From NCBI RefSeq assembly GCF_001902295.1, contig NZ_CP018335.1:434001-498000 (forward strand): a DNA stretch of 64,000 bases, given 5' to 3'. Shown here piece by piece: positions 27,979 through 36,070 of this stretch (positions are counted from its first letter, which is position 1; every line of letters starts with the position of its first letter). Under the pieces are notes generated by a model that saw only the letters and a list, made by a program, of their open reading frames with translations, was not told where the DNA came from and did no database searches. The position numbers and the translations under genes were made by a program. The DNA comes from Clostridium kluyveri (GTDB lineage Bacteria > Bacillota > Clostridia > Clostridiales > Clostridiaceae).

Positions 27979-28527
27979 ATGAATGATGATTTATTTAAAG
28001 AATATAACTTTAATAACAAAGTTGATATTAAAGTAATTGATAAATATAAAGAAATTATACCAATAGAATTAATATCTGTCTGGGAGGAGTATGGATTTGG
28101 TTCTATACTAAATGGTTGCTTAAAGATAGTTAATCCAGAGGAGTATCAATCAGTTGTAGATATGTCATATTTTAGAGCAAATGTGGCTATTCCAATAATG
28201 ATAACTGGTTTTGGAGATATAGTTATATGGGAAAAAAATGAATATGTAAGTATTATAAAATATAAGAATGGAACATTTGATATTATATTAAAAAGATTCA
28301 AACATTTTTTTAATTGTTTAAAAGATGAGTATTTTGTAGAAAAATATTTAGAAGTAGATAAGTACAGTAAAGCAGTTTCTAAATTGGGAGAATTAGAATA
28401 TGACGAATGCTTTGGATATGTACCTTTGCTAGGCTTAGGTGGTAGTGAAAAAGTTGAAAATTTAAAGAAAGTAAAAATAAAAGAGCACATAGAATTAATT
28501 ACACAATTAGTAGGGAAAATAGAATAA
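27979..28527 (+). CDS. GAD-like/DUF1851 immunity protein (Tdi-like)
   Basis: 182 residues with the GAD-like plus DUF1851 pattern of Tdi immunity proteins: IPIELISVWEEYGFGSILNG, LKIVNPEEY, PIMITGFGDIVIWEKNEYVS near the middle and YDECFGYVPLLGLGGSEKVE towards the end. TAGGAGGATAATCT precedes the ATG. It directly follows the Ntox15 toxin, the same pairing as Tde-Tdi in type VI systems, which supports both calls. Confidence 0.9.
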   Translation: MNDDLFKEYNFNNKVDIKVIDKYKEIIPIELISVWEEYGFGSILNGCLKIVNPEEYQSVVDMSYFRANVAIPIMITGFGDIVIWEKNEYVSIIKYKNGTFDIILKRFKHFFNCLKDEYFVEKYLEVDKYSKAVSKLGELEYDECFGYVPLLGLGGSEKVENLKKVKIKEHIELITQLVGKIE

Positions 28528-28642
28528 TAAAAATTAGTCAATTTGAGATGAGTACTTACTACAAAACTATAAAAAACTAAATGCATAAAACTTATCTCAT
28601 AAGATATTGTTGAAAGTATAATAGTTTAATAAATTTGTTGAA

Positions 28643-28675
28643 CTGCATAATAATGATAATGCAGTAAGATGTAAC
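28643..28675 (+). repeat. CTGCAT/ATGCAG intergenic motif, second copy
   Basis: CTGCATAATAATGATAATGC followed by AGTAAGATGTAAC, the same motif as at 20863 with a slightly longer loop, again 3' of an immunity gene. Confidence 0.6.
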
Positions 28676-28711
28676 AAAGGTAAAAATCAAATATATATCA
28701 TAGTAATAATG

Positions 28712-28749
28712 AAGGCTACCGCTGATGTAAAAAGGCGTTAGCCTTTTTT
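28712..28749 (+). terminator. Rho-independent terminator
   Basis: Arms AAGGCTACCGC and GCGTTAGCCTT followed by TTTT. It ends transcription from the Ntox15 module, before the next integrase-like stub. Confidence 0.85.
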
Positions 28750-28782
28750 CTATGCCTAAAACAATGAAAGGAGCAAATAAGC

Positions 28783-28866
28783 ATGATAAATGAACTTGTA
28801 CAAAGATTCAAGATACACCTAGAAGAAGACGGAAAGAGTGTAAAAACAATAGAAAGTTATGTTGGA
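28783..28866 (+). pseudogene. Integrase N-terminal stub 2, cut by IS1634
   Basis: 28 codons (MINELVQRFKIHLEEDGKSV then KTIESYVG) related to the stubs at 25891 and 31966. It is interrupted after VG by the IS1634 end. GAAAGGAG precedes the start. The frame then reads into IS DNA and stops at 29067. Confidence 0.7.
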
Positions 28867-29444
28867 GCTTGCATTCCGCATGTAGAATTTTCCAGTATGT
28901 CTATTGGAGACTCTTACATTCTACAAAGGAAATATAGACTAGCATTACATAGCATTACAACTTTAATTAAGCATTATATGTTATATTTACCACACAAAAA
29001 TCAAAAAGTTAAAGACCCATTAATAGTTTGTGGTATAAATAGGAATTTTTTAATATTTCTAGATTAATAGATAAAATCCTCTGTATATATTTTTTCACTA
29101 AAACCAGCTAAATTTAAAATCCTCTTTGTATTATCATTGATGTTGTTTATTACACGCATAGTACTGCCGTCCTTAAACGTGATAATAGATACAATGATAT
29201 TCTTCAGGAGTTCCATAATATTTTTAGCCGTAGGAGTGTAACTTTTAACTTTACCAGGTATTATAACAGGCTCTTTCTGTTTTTTTAAAGCATTTCTTAC
29301 TTCCCTTTCAATTGTAGTATAAACCATCAGTGCCAGCAGAAAAACATATCCCAAAGCCTCTATCCTTTTAGGTATTTTAAGATAAATTTCGTCTATAAAG
29401 TCAGAGTTTTTAAGAGACTTAAAGTTTGTTTCTACGCAAACTTG
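28867..29444 (-). mobile_element. Truncated IS1634 copy
   Basis: It keeps one end (GCTTGCATTCCGCATGTAGA) and the last about 120 codons of the transposase on the minus strand (frame 29064-29354 and beyond, with ALGYVFLLALMVYTTIER), differing at a few positions from the complete copy at 20921. It breaks off at CGCAAACTTG. The other end and most of the gene are gone, deleted up to the upstream region of an LXG gene. Confidence 0.85.
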
Positions 29445-29477
29445 CTTTACCTCAATTGCATGAAATGGAGAAAATAA

Positions 29478-29606
29478 ATGGATTTTAAATTAGATATTGG
29501 TGAATTAACTAATGCAATAAATGAATATGAAAACATTATAAAGACATTAGAAGAACAAAAAGAAAATATCAAGCGATTCTTAGGTTCAGATGGAGTTTTC
29601 TTATGA
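29478..29606 (+). pseudogene. 5' fragment of LXG gene interrupted by structured repeat
   Basis: The normal LXG start (MDFKLDIGELTNAINEYENI) with AATGGAG upstream. After 30 codons the frame enters the structured repeat at 29570 and stops at 29606. This is the true start of the gene that continues at 29716; the repeat separates the two. Confidence 0.85.
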
Positions 29607-29715
29607 GGAATGCAATTTCTCCATCTGAACCTTAGAAGAACTTATCCAGGTGCGTAGCAGTGCTTATCCCCCACTTTGAAGAAGATGGGAGTGTTAGCAA
29701 TGGTAGCATTCGGAT
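29570..29715 (+). repeat. Structured repeat copy 4, inserted in an LXG gene
   Basis: 146 bp, CAAGCGATTC to ATTCGGAT. Against the intact LXG gene at 26156 the flanks join exactly (GAAAATAT before, AAATAAAACT after) with no base lost or duplicated. The insert is not a multiple of three and shifts the frame. Two hairpin regions are kept. Insertion without target duplication is the habit of IS200/IS605-type single-strand transposition. Confidence 0.9.
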
Positions 29716-31318
29716 AAATAAAACTATCGCAGAGCTTACTGAAGCTGGATGGTCAGGTGAAGCAAAAGATAAATTTATGGAAAAGCATATTAAAGATCAG
29801 GAGTTTTATACAAATTTAATAGAAGATATAAAGTACGTGAAAAATGCTTTAGAAAATGAAGAAAAGCCAAGGGCAATTAGATTAAAAAAGCAAAGTGAGG
29901 ATTTTGTAAACTGCATAAAAAGAAGTGGTGGTGGGTCAGCCCTTACAAATGATGATACAGGAGTTATTTCACTCCAATATGGGGGACAATTCCAAATAAA
30001 TAATAATGTTAGTGAATGTATAGATAATTATAAAAAGATGAATTCTAAATTTGAAGAAATATTAAATTTAGCAAATAGTTTAAGTTTTACATCATTTCCG
30101 ATTGCAGATGATGTCCTCAATTTACAGAATTCGCTTAAAAATCAAACAACAAGTTTGACAGAATTCAATGATTCATTTAATTCATATTGTAATGGTGTAA
30201 GAGATATGGAAGAAAATATATGCTCAGTATTTTCAAAAATATCTGGAATAACTGTAGGAATATCTGAATTCAGGGGTATTTCTGCTATTTCAGAAAATGG
30301 ACAAGTAGATAAGAATAAGGTAATGCAGTTAATGTTAAAGAATCCAAATGACTTGACTAATGGAGAAAAAGAGTTATTATCATATGTAGAAAAAGTATTA
30401 AGTAAAGATGAATATGCTGAATTAAAAGAACAAATGATAAAGGAAGATAATGAGGAGATAGCTGATAATTTAAAATTAAAGTTTGGTGATACAAGTATAT
30501 ATGGACCATTTTTAGAGTTAGCAAATAATGATGGTTTTCTTAAGTCTATAAAGAAGGCTGGGGAAGACTTTATAATAGGAGCAGGTAATTCACTTGATAA
30601 AAATATTTTTTGGGGGACTGTATTTACTGTTGGGGGAATAAATCAAAGCAGTATGCCTAAATCAATACCATATAAAATAGGTGAGTTAGCTGGTGATATA
30701 GGGTCATTTGCATTTGGAGCTGCAGAGGCTGGAACTGGAGCTGGAGGAGAGCTTTTAGGGTTTACAGCAGACGGTACAGGAGTACTCGCTCCCGCTGGTG
30801 TTGCTTTAAACGTTGCAAGTTTAGGTCTTGTAACCCATGGGGGTGCTACTACAATTAAATCAGCACATAATTTTAGTGAAGACTTGTTCTCATTGATTAA
30901 AGGTGAAGGGAACCAGGGGGTGGCTAAAGCTGAGAATATTCCTAATCGACCTTCATGGAGGCAATCAGAATTGGATGTACAATCAGATTTTCCTGATTAT
31001 GATCCACAAAAATCATTCATTGATGGTGGGGAGGTTCCTTATGGGACAAAAGGAAGTTCTAGACCAGACTTTTATACAGATGGGTCAAGTATAGAAGTTA
31101 AAAATTATAAAATTACTACTCCAGAAGGAAGAAGTAGACTGATCAATAACATTTCAAATCAAGTAAATAAAAGAATTACTGATTTGCCAGATGGAACGTC
31201 TCAAACTATAATAATTGATGCTAGAGGTCAAGATGTTTCTAATGAAATTTTGAGAAATATTAGGGATAGTATTATTGAAAAATCAAATACCAATGTAACT
31301 ATACAATTTAAGAGGTGA
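29660..31318 (+). pseudogene. LXG toxin with PD-(D/E)xK nuclease tip, 5' disrupted
   Basis: The LXG gene resumes at 29716 in frame with a weak GTG inside the repeat (29660). LXG domain from residue 20, linker, and a unique tip from about residue 425: RPSWRQSELDVQSDFPDYDP, GTKGSSRPDFYTDGSSIEVK, then NYKI. The RPD...EVK pair near residues 468 and 480 is the restriction-endonuclease (PD-(D/E)xK) active site used in several polymorphic toxins. Unless the repeat allows restart, the 30 first LXG residues are missing and export may fail. The tip and the immunity gene look intact. Confidence 0.85.
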
Positions 31319-31322
31319 TAAA

Positions 31323-31739
31323 ATGGCTATTGGATTTAGAGTAGATTTTTTATGGTATCAAGTAGGCACACCAGATTTTCTACATGCATTATTTTCTACT
31401 ATTTGTTATAATTTGGAATCAAAAAAATGGGGAGATAAATATCCTTATTTAATGAACGAATTATATCAAGGGAAATTAAGTTGGAAGAATGCAGATAAGG
31501 TAATAGAAGAATTAAAAGAAGTTAAAAGTAAATTCAAGAATTTTAGCCCATCACAAGTAATTTGGGATATTGGAGATATCTCAAAGCAACCTCCGTGGGG
31601 TGATAAAATAAGTCCTGAGATTACAGATCTATCTAATTATTTTGTAACAAGTGATGGTAGAGATTTAATTGAGATTATGCTAATGGCTTTAAATGATTCG
31701 ATTTCTGAAAAAACAGATATTGAAATAATAAATATCTAA
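31323..31739 (+). CDS. Imm70-family immunity protein
   Basis: 138 residues matching immunity protein 70: GTPDFLHALFSTICYNLESK, KWGDKYPYLMNELYQGKLSW, PSQVIWDIGDISKQPPWGDK and LSNYFVTSDGRDLIEIMLMA. It follows the PD-(D/E)xK toxin by four bases, with AAGAGGTGATAAA as ribosome site. The family is known as immunity to nuclease-type polymorphic toxins, so this is its cognate protein. Confidence 0.88.
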   Translation: MAIGFRVDFLWYQVGTPDFLHALFSTICYNLESKKWGDKYPYLMNELYQGKLSWKNADKVIEELKEVKSKFKNFSPSQVIWDIGDISKQPPWGDKISPEITDLSNYFVTSDGRDLIEIMLMALNDSISEKTDIEIINI

Positions 31740-31823
31740 CTGCAATACATTAACAATACTAACTGCATAAAATTAATTTATATTAATTTATGTGAAAATC
31801 TTAGTGATACAGAATGAATTTAA

Positions 31824-31855
31824 CTTGCATAATAATGATAATGCAGTAAGTTGTA
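31824..31855 (+). repeat. CTGCAT/ATGCAG-like intergenic motif, third copy
   Basis: CTTGCATAATAATGATAATG followed by CAGTAAGTTGTA. Same position relative to an immunity gene as the copies at 20863 and 28643. Confidence 0.55.
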
Positions 31856-31892
31856 GTAAAAGTAAAACTAAATACATGGTAGAAACAATCAT

Positions 31893-31934
31893 AAAAGAGT
31901 TAATGTTTCCAATCAGGGAGCATTAACTCTTTTT
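31893..31934 (+). terminator. Rho-independent terminator, duplicate
   Basis: A copy of the terminator at 25818 with arms AAAAGAGTTAATG and CATTAACTCTTTTTT; this copy has perfect pairing. It is part of the duplicated segment. Confidence 0.8.
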
Positions 31935-31965
31935 TAATGTAAAGAAATTGAAGGGAGTAAAGGTG

Positions 31966-32094
31966 ATGTGCAAAGTAATAGAAGATTTCAAGATAAGCTT
32001 AACTGAGGATGGAAAAAGTCCTAAAACAATAGAAAGTTATGTTGGTGACATTAAGGTTTTCATAGAATTTCTAGGAACTAAAAAGGAAGAATAA
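31966..32094 (+). pseudogene. Integrase N-terminal stub 3
   Basis: Identical to the 42-residue stub at 25891, within the duplicated segment. Confidence 0.65.
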
Positions 32095-32230
32095 AACAAT
32101 GTTGACACGCATGTACAAAAAAATTAAAATAAAGGAAGTATATAAATATTAATGTAAAAATTAGATATATATGGTCAATTACATTAATATAAAAATACAA
32201 TAAAGTAAATTAGTACATGGGAGAAAATAA

Positions 32231-32593
32231 ATGGATTTTAAATTAGATATAGGGGAATTAACTAATACAATAAATGAATATGAAAACATTATAAAGACAT
32301 TGGAAGAAGAAAAAGAAAATATAAATAAAACTATCGCAGAGCTTACTGAAGCTGGATGGTCAGGTGAAGCAAAAGATAAATTTATGGAAAAGCATATTAA
32401 AAATCAGGAGTTTTATACAAATTTAATAGAAGATATAAAGTACACGAAAAATGCTTTAGAAAATGAAGAAAAGCCAAGGGCAGTTAGATTAAAAAAACAA
32501 AGTGAGGATTTCGTAAAAGGTGCAAAATATAGCAAGCATTGCAGGTTTTATATCTGTTTTGATGATTTGCACAATGAATCATGCATCTCTTAA
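32231..32593 (+). pseudogene. LXG gene fragment, N-terminal 95 residues
   Basis: It starts like the other LXG genes and keeps the W43 turn. Near residue 95 (KKQSEDFVK) the sequence jumps to the DNA of an unrelated membrane protein read in another frame, and it stops at 32593. An illegitimate or repeat-mediated recombination product; no toxin. Confidence 0.9.
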
Positions 32594-32942
32594 TATGAAA
32601 GTGATAACAGGTGGGGTACTTACTATAATAGGTTTATTAATGTTTATAGGTAGTATTTGTATTCCAAAGTTTCGTGGGGTATCAGTCATAATGTTTATTG
32701 TTTTCTTAATAGGTGCTGTAGCTACACTTGGTACTTATTTAGATTTAAAAAATGTTGATTCTAAATTTCTACTTATAATAGTAGTAATTCTTTCTATTTT
32801 ACTTGCTATTGTATCATATAAAATAGCTGATAAATCTGGGAATACAGAATTAATTATACAGGTGAAAAAGGGTATAATGATATTTATAATATCTGGGGTT
32901 TCATTACTACTAATGCTTATTATTGCGAAAGTTTTTAATTAA
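32520..32942 (+). CDS. Four-span membrane protein, probably 5'-truncated
   Basis: Up to 140 residues with four hydrophobic segments (about 8-22, 30-47, 57-75 and 84-100, with a last one near 118-138). No ribosome site precedes the GTG at 32520, and an internal ATG at 32562 would lose the first span. The join with LXG DNA at about 32515 suggests the true start was removed. Family not recognised; membrane immunity is possible because a DUF4176 gene follows. Confidence 0.5.
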   Translation: MQNIASIAGFISVLMICTMNHASLNMKVITGGVLTIIGLLMFIGSICIPKFRGVSVIMFIVFLIGAVATLGTYLDLKNVDSKFLLIIVVILSILLAIVSYKIADKSGNTELIIQVKKGIMIFIISGVSLLLMLIIAKVFN

Positions 32943-32980
32943 AGCAGGATAAAAAGGTATAATAGAAGGAGAATGGTTTG

Positions 32981-33259
32981 ATGGAAAAATTTTTACCAAT
33001 AGGATCAATAGTACTATTAAAAGGTGGACAAAAAAAGGTAATGATATATGGAAGAAAACAAATAGATAGAAAAACAAAGAAAGAATGGGATTATGCAGCA
33101 TGCATTTATCCAGAAGGAAATATTGACTCAAATTATAGTTATTTGTTTAATCATGAACAAATTGATACAATATTTTTTACTGGTTATCAAGATGCGGAAG
33201 AATTAGAGTTTAATAGGCTTTGGCAAGGATTAGGAAAAGATGAAAATGTAGATTGTTGA
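32981..33259 (+). CDS. DUF4176 protein, T7SS/LXG accessory
   Basis: 92 residues with the DUF4176 pattern: LPIGSIVLLKGGQKKVMIYG, EWDYAACIYPEGNI, YLFNHEQIDTIFFTGYQD and a C-terminal EEFN-like helix. DUF4176 proteins are small soluble factors encoded with LXG toxins and thought to help target them to the secretion machine. AGAAGGAGA precedes the ATG. It now lies between LXG fragments. Confidence 0.85.
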   Translation: MEKFLPIGSIVLLKGGQKKVMIYGRKQIDRKTKKEWDYAACIYPEGNIDSNYSYLFNHEQIDTIFFTGYQDAEELEFNRLWQGLGKDENVDC

Positions 33260-33287
33260 TGAATTTACTAATGTAATTGTGGGATAG

Positions 33288-33380
33288 AAGAAAAAATACC
33301 AGCTGAAGTTTTAGAAGAATTTGATGAATTATATTTAGAACAATTACTTTTAGGTTTATCATGGCAAATAGAATATTAAT
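33288..33380 (+). pseudogene. Short remnant of an accessory frame
   Basis: A terminal frame with EEKIPAEVLEEFDELYLEQL and ending GLSWQIEY, without a start. It looks like the last part of a small acidic helical protein, perhaps another LXG accessory. Confidence 0.4.
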
Positions 33381-33407
33381 GGATATTGAAAGTGGTAGGT
33401 GATAATT

Positions 33408-33662
33408 TTGAACAAAGTATCAAAAATTGAAGTGCACAAGTTAAAAAAATTATCAAAAGAGTTTAATAAAACAGCTTCAGAATTAAGTAAAATCTTTTAT
33501 AGATATAATGCTGAAACAAATAAAATATTACCTTTGATGGATGATAACTTTTGCAGAGTTTATATGAGATGCAGAGAAAATATGGAAGAACTTATAAAAT
33601 CATATAGAGAAGATTCAATACAGGCACATAAGTTAGCAAAAGAGATTGAAATGGAGCGTTAG
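33408..33662 (+). CDS. Small helical protein, LXG-associated
   Basis: About 84 residues from a TTG at 33408 (GGTAGGTGAT upstream) or 87 from a GTG at 33399. Entirely helical: VHKLKKLSKEFNKTASELSK, then a RENMEELIKSYREDS helix and a basic end. Its size and place, between DUF4176 and LXG sequence, suit the small helical partners that bind LXG domains. No W-x-G turn is visible and no family is claimed. Confidence 0.6.
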   Translation: MNKVSKIEVHKLKKLSKEFNKTASELSKIFYRYNAETNKILPLMDDNFCRVYMRCRENMEELIKSYREDSIQAHKLAKEIEMER

Positions 33663-33719
33663 ACTTTAATTTTGTTGTAAAAACTGATTTCAAATCAGAT
33701 AAACAAAGGAGAGATCAAT

Positions 33720-34355
33720 GCAAATAGAAGATATTGAGTATCGTAGCAAAGATCATCATTTCCGATTGCAGATGATGTCCTCAATTTACAGAATTCACTT
33801 AAAAATCAAACAGCAAGTTTGACAGAATTCAATGATTCATTTAATTCATATTGTAATGGTGTAAGAGATATGGAAGAAAATATATGCTCAGTATTTTCAA
33901 AAATATCAGGAATAATTGTAAGAATATCTGAATTTAGGGGTGTTCCTATTATTTCAGAAAATGGACAAGTAGATAAGAATAAAGTAATGCAGGTAATGTT
34001 AAAGAATCTAGGAGAGTTAACAGCAGAAGAAAAGCAAATACTAGAATATGCAAAAATTGTTTTAGGAGAAGACGAATATAAGAAAATAAAAGAAACTATA
34101 TTTACGTATGAAGAAGCACGGAAATACATTAATTGTACTACTTTGGGAATGGTCGTGGGGCTTAAGACATATTTTCCAAATGAGATATCTAATTTGCCTA
34201 AACAAATAACTTATGAAAAAGATGGATATATTTATACTTATGTTTTAACAGAAAATTCTCCACTTACGTTTAATGGAGTAGAATTTCCTGATGATGATAT
34301 AATAACAAAAGATGGTGGAGTGATTAGCAATAAATTATATCCAGAAATGAGGTGA
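33720..34355 (+). pseudogene. LXG middle fragment with divergent end
   Basis: It begins with the last codons of an MGCxC gene (QIEDIEYRSKD), then LXG sequence from about residue 155 (FPIADDV, FNDSFNSYCNGVRDMEENIC). The open frame from 33819 has 178 residues. After NKVMQVMLKNLGELTAEEKQ it turns to a different, shorter end with NCTTLGMVVGLKTYFPNEIS and YEKDGYIYTYVLTENSPLTF. It is a chimera that lost the LXG N-terminus; it may preserve an LXG subtype tail not seen elsewhere in the window. Confidence 0.8.
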
Positions 34356-34360
34356 TGTTA

Positions 34361-35596
34361 ATGAAAAATAATAAAATTAATAATAGAATTATAATAGTAA
34401 TACTTACTGTAATAATATTAACTATTATAAATGTATATTTTAAAAATAGCAGATTACCATCTGCTATAAATGTTTATACATCAATTAATAATGATCCAGA
34501 AACTATATTAAATTACTCTAAATATAAACATTCAGTAGGAGGCTATAAAGAAGCTATTGAAGGATATGAGGCTGTTATAAATAACCCTTTATCAAGTAAA
34601 TCTTTGAAATTGAAAGCACAGGCATATCTTATATTATCACAGCACGGACAAGCATTAGAGCCAATTGAAACAATTAAATACTTAGAAGATAGCAAGGCTA
34701 AGAGTAATGAATTTAAAAAAACAGGATATGTATTTTTAGATAGGGTTGATTACACAACTACAGATGATTATTTTAATGCCAGTAAAGAAACTTGTTATCA
34801 TGAAAGTGAGTTTACTCATCTTGATGAAAATGGCTTACCTATGGTTAAATATAGTGCTTATAATGGGGGAGATGGAAATTTTCATTATAATCCTGTAACA
34901 ATAGCACAATTTTCTTTGACTGCATTTGGCAGATATAAAAATGGAACCGGTACCAGGAAACAGTTTATAGATTCAATTGATAAATTATTATCCCTGCAGA
35001 GTCCTTCAGGTGCCATGAGACTTGATTTTAATTTCAAGCATTATGTAAATAGTGATATCTATAAACCAGGCTGGGTATCATCATTAGCTCAAGGACAGGC
35101 TATAAGTGTCTTTGTACGGGCCTATCAGGTAACAGGTGATAATAAATATTTAAATGCCGCAGATAAAGCTTATATGTTTATGTGTATTCCAGTAAATGAA
35201 GGCGGCACCAAAGATACTAGTGGGGATTTAGATGGAACCGATAATGTATTTTTTCAAGAATATATTACTACACCAAAATCATATACTTTAAATGGCTTTA
35301 TATTTACTATTATAGGTATTTATGATTTATCTCAAACTAAAGATAGTATATATAAAGGAGATGCTCATAAGATGTTTGTTAATTGTAATGATACACTTCT
35401 AAAAGTTATACATAAATACGATTTAGGCTGTATGACAGCTTATGATGCAGCATATATTATAAAAAAGGATCAGTATCCTAACATGAATATACAATACCAT
35501 GCAACTCATATAGAACTTGTAGATGCCATGTATTCTATAACTAATAATCCCATATATAAATACTATAATTTAATGTGGAAATCCTATGTTGTTTGA
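34361..35596 (+). CDS. D-glucuronyl C5-epimerase-like protein
   Basis: 411 residues. An N-terminal membrane anchor (about 8-25) and a short TPR-like part (about 45-105) precede a C5-epimerase C-terminal domain: YNPVTIAQFSLTAFGRYKNG, GWVSSLAQGQAISVFVRAYQ, KYLNAADKAY and a final YHATHIELVDAMYSI. Family members act on uronic acids of polysaccharides or are related (alpha/alpha)6 barrel enzymes; here it would act outside the membrane on envelope polysaccharide. The start at 34361 follows GAGGTGATGTTA and lies within six bases of the LXG fragment stop. Substrate unknown. Confidence 0.75.
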   Translation: MKNNKINNRIIIVILTVIILTIINVYFKNSRLPSAINVYTSINNDPETILNYSKYKHSVGGYKEAIEGYEAVINNPLSSKSLKLKAQAYLILSQHGQALEPIETIKYLEDSKAKSNEFKKTGYVFLDRVDYTTTDDYFNASKETCYHESEFTHLDENGLPMVKYSAYNGGDGNFHYNPVTIAQFSLTAFGRYKNGTGTRKQFIDSIDKLLSLQSPSGAMRLDFNFKHYVNSDIYKPGWVSSLAQGQAISVFVRAYQVTGDNKYLNAADKAYMFMCIPVNEGGTKDTSGDLDGTDNVFFQEYITTPKSYTLNGFIFTIIGIYDLSQTKDSIYKGDAHKMFVNCNDTLLKVIHKYDLGCMTAYDAAYIIKKDQYPNMNIQYHATHIELVDAMYSITNNPIYKYYNLMWKSYVV

Positions 35597-35606
35597 GGTA
35601 TAATTA

Positions 35607-35658
35607 TTGACTTGTATTGTTTAAGGGTGTAATATTAAATTATAAATTACATTTGTAA
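35607..35658 (+). promoter_or_regulatory. Promoter and candidate BlaI operator
   Basis: TTGACT (35607-35612) and TAATAT (35630-35635) at 17-base spacing, followed by a perfect inverted repeat TTACATTTGTAA (35647-35658) of the TACA-n-TGTA type bound by BlaI/MecI repressors. It lies just before blaI, so autoregulation is likely. Confidence 0.65.
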
Positions 35659-35676
35659 ACAGAAAGGAGAATATTT

Positions 35677-36051
35677 TTGAGGAAAGTAGTTGCAATCTCT
35701 GATGCGGAACTAGAAATTATGAAAATAATATGGAAAAGCCCTAATATAACAGCAAATAAAATTATTGAAAAACTTAAAGGTAAAACTGAATGGAAACCTA
35801 ATACCATAAAAACATTAATAAATAGATTACTTAATAAAGGGGCTATTGATTTTCAGAAGGAAGGAAAAGAATACTACTATTATAACTTGATTAATGAAGA
35901 GGAGTACAAAATTTCAGAGAGTAAGTCTTTTTTAAATAAAATATTTAATGGATCCTTGAATTTGATGTTACTGAACTTTATAAAAACTAAGAACCTGTCA
36001 GAAAAAGATATTGAAGAATTGAAAAAAATTTTAAATAATGCCCATAAATAA
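35677..36051 (+). CDS. BlaI/MecI-family repressor
   Basis: 124 residues from a TTG with AAGGAGA upstream. Winged helix: ISDAELEIMKIIWKSPNITA, NKIIEKLKGKTEWKPNTIKT, LINRLLNKGAIDFQKEGKEY. The C-terminal dimerisation part is shorter and ends ELKKILNNAHK. Family members repress their own operon until cut through a BlaR1-type sensor. The next gene encodes such a protease, which makes the two a signalling pair. A palindrome fitting a BlaI site precedes the gene. Confidence 0.92.
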   Translation: MRKVVAISDAELEIMKIIWKSPNITANKIIEKLKGKTEWKPNTIKTLINRLLNKGAIDFQKEGKEYYYYNLINEEEYKISESKSFLNKIFNGSLNLMLLNFIKTKNLSEKDIEELKKILNNAHK

Positions 36052-36070
36052 ATGATGATGAGGTTTGCAT

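Larger units (their letters stand above)
31889..32510 (+). repeat. Direct duplicate of 25814-26438
   Basis: About 620 bases repeat, almost base for base, the segment from the terminator at 25818 through the integrase-like stub, promoter region and first 94 LXG codons of the gene at 26156. The copies diverge abruptly after LXG codon 95. It is a direct repeat able to recombine. Confidence 0.9.

Noticed and set aside
28146..28586. 146-codon minus-strand frame over the GAD-like immunity gene
   Set aside because: Antisense shadow with low-complexity Phe/Ser/Leu composition; the plus-strand gene is recognised.
29660..29715. New functional start codon supplied by the structured repeat
   Set aside because: The GTG has no ribosome site and the same weak GTG occurs in the copy at 22932; restart remains possible but unsupported.
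16882..34355. Repeated blocks as CRISPR or phage tail repeats
   Set aside because: The repeats are LXG gene copies of hundreds of codons, with no regular short spacers.
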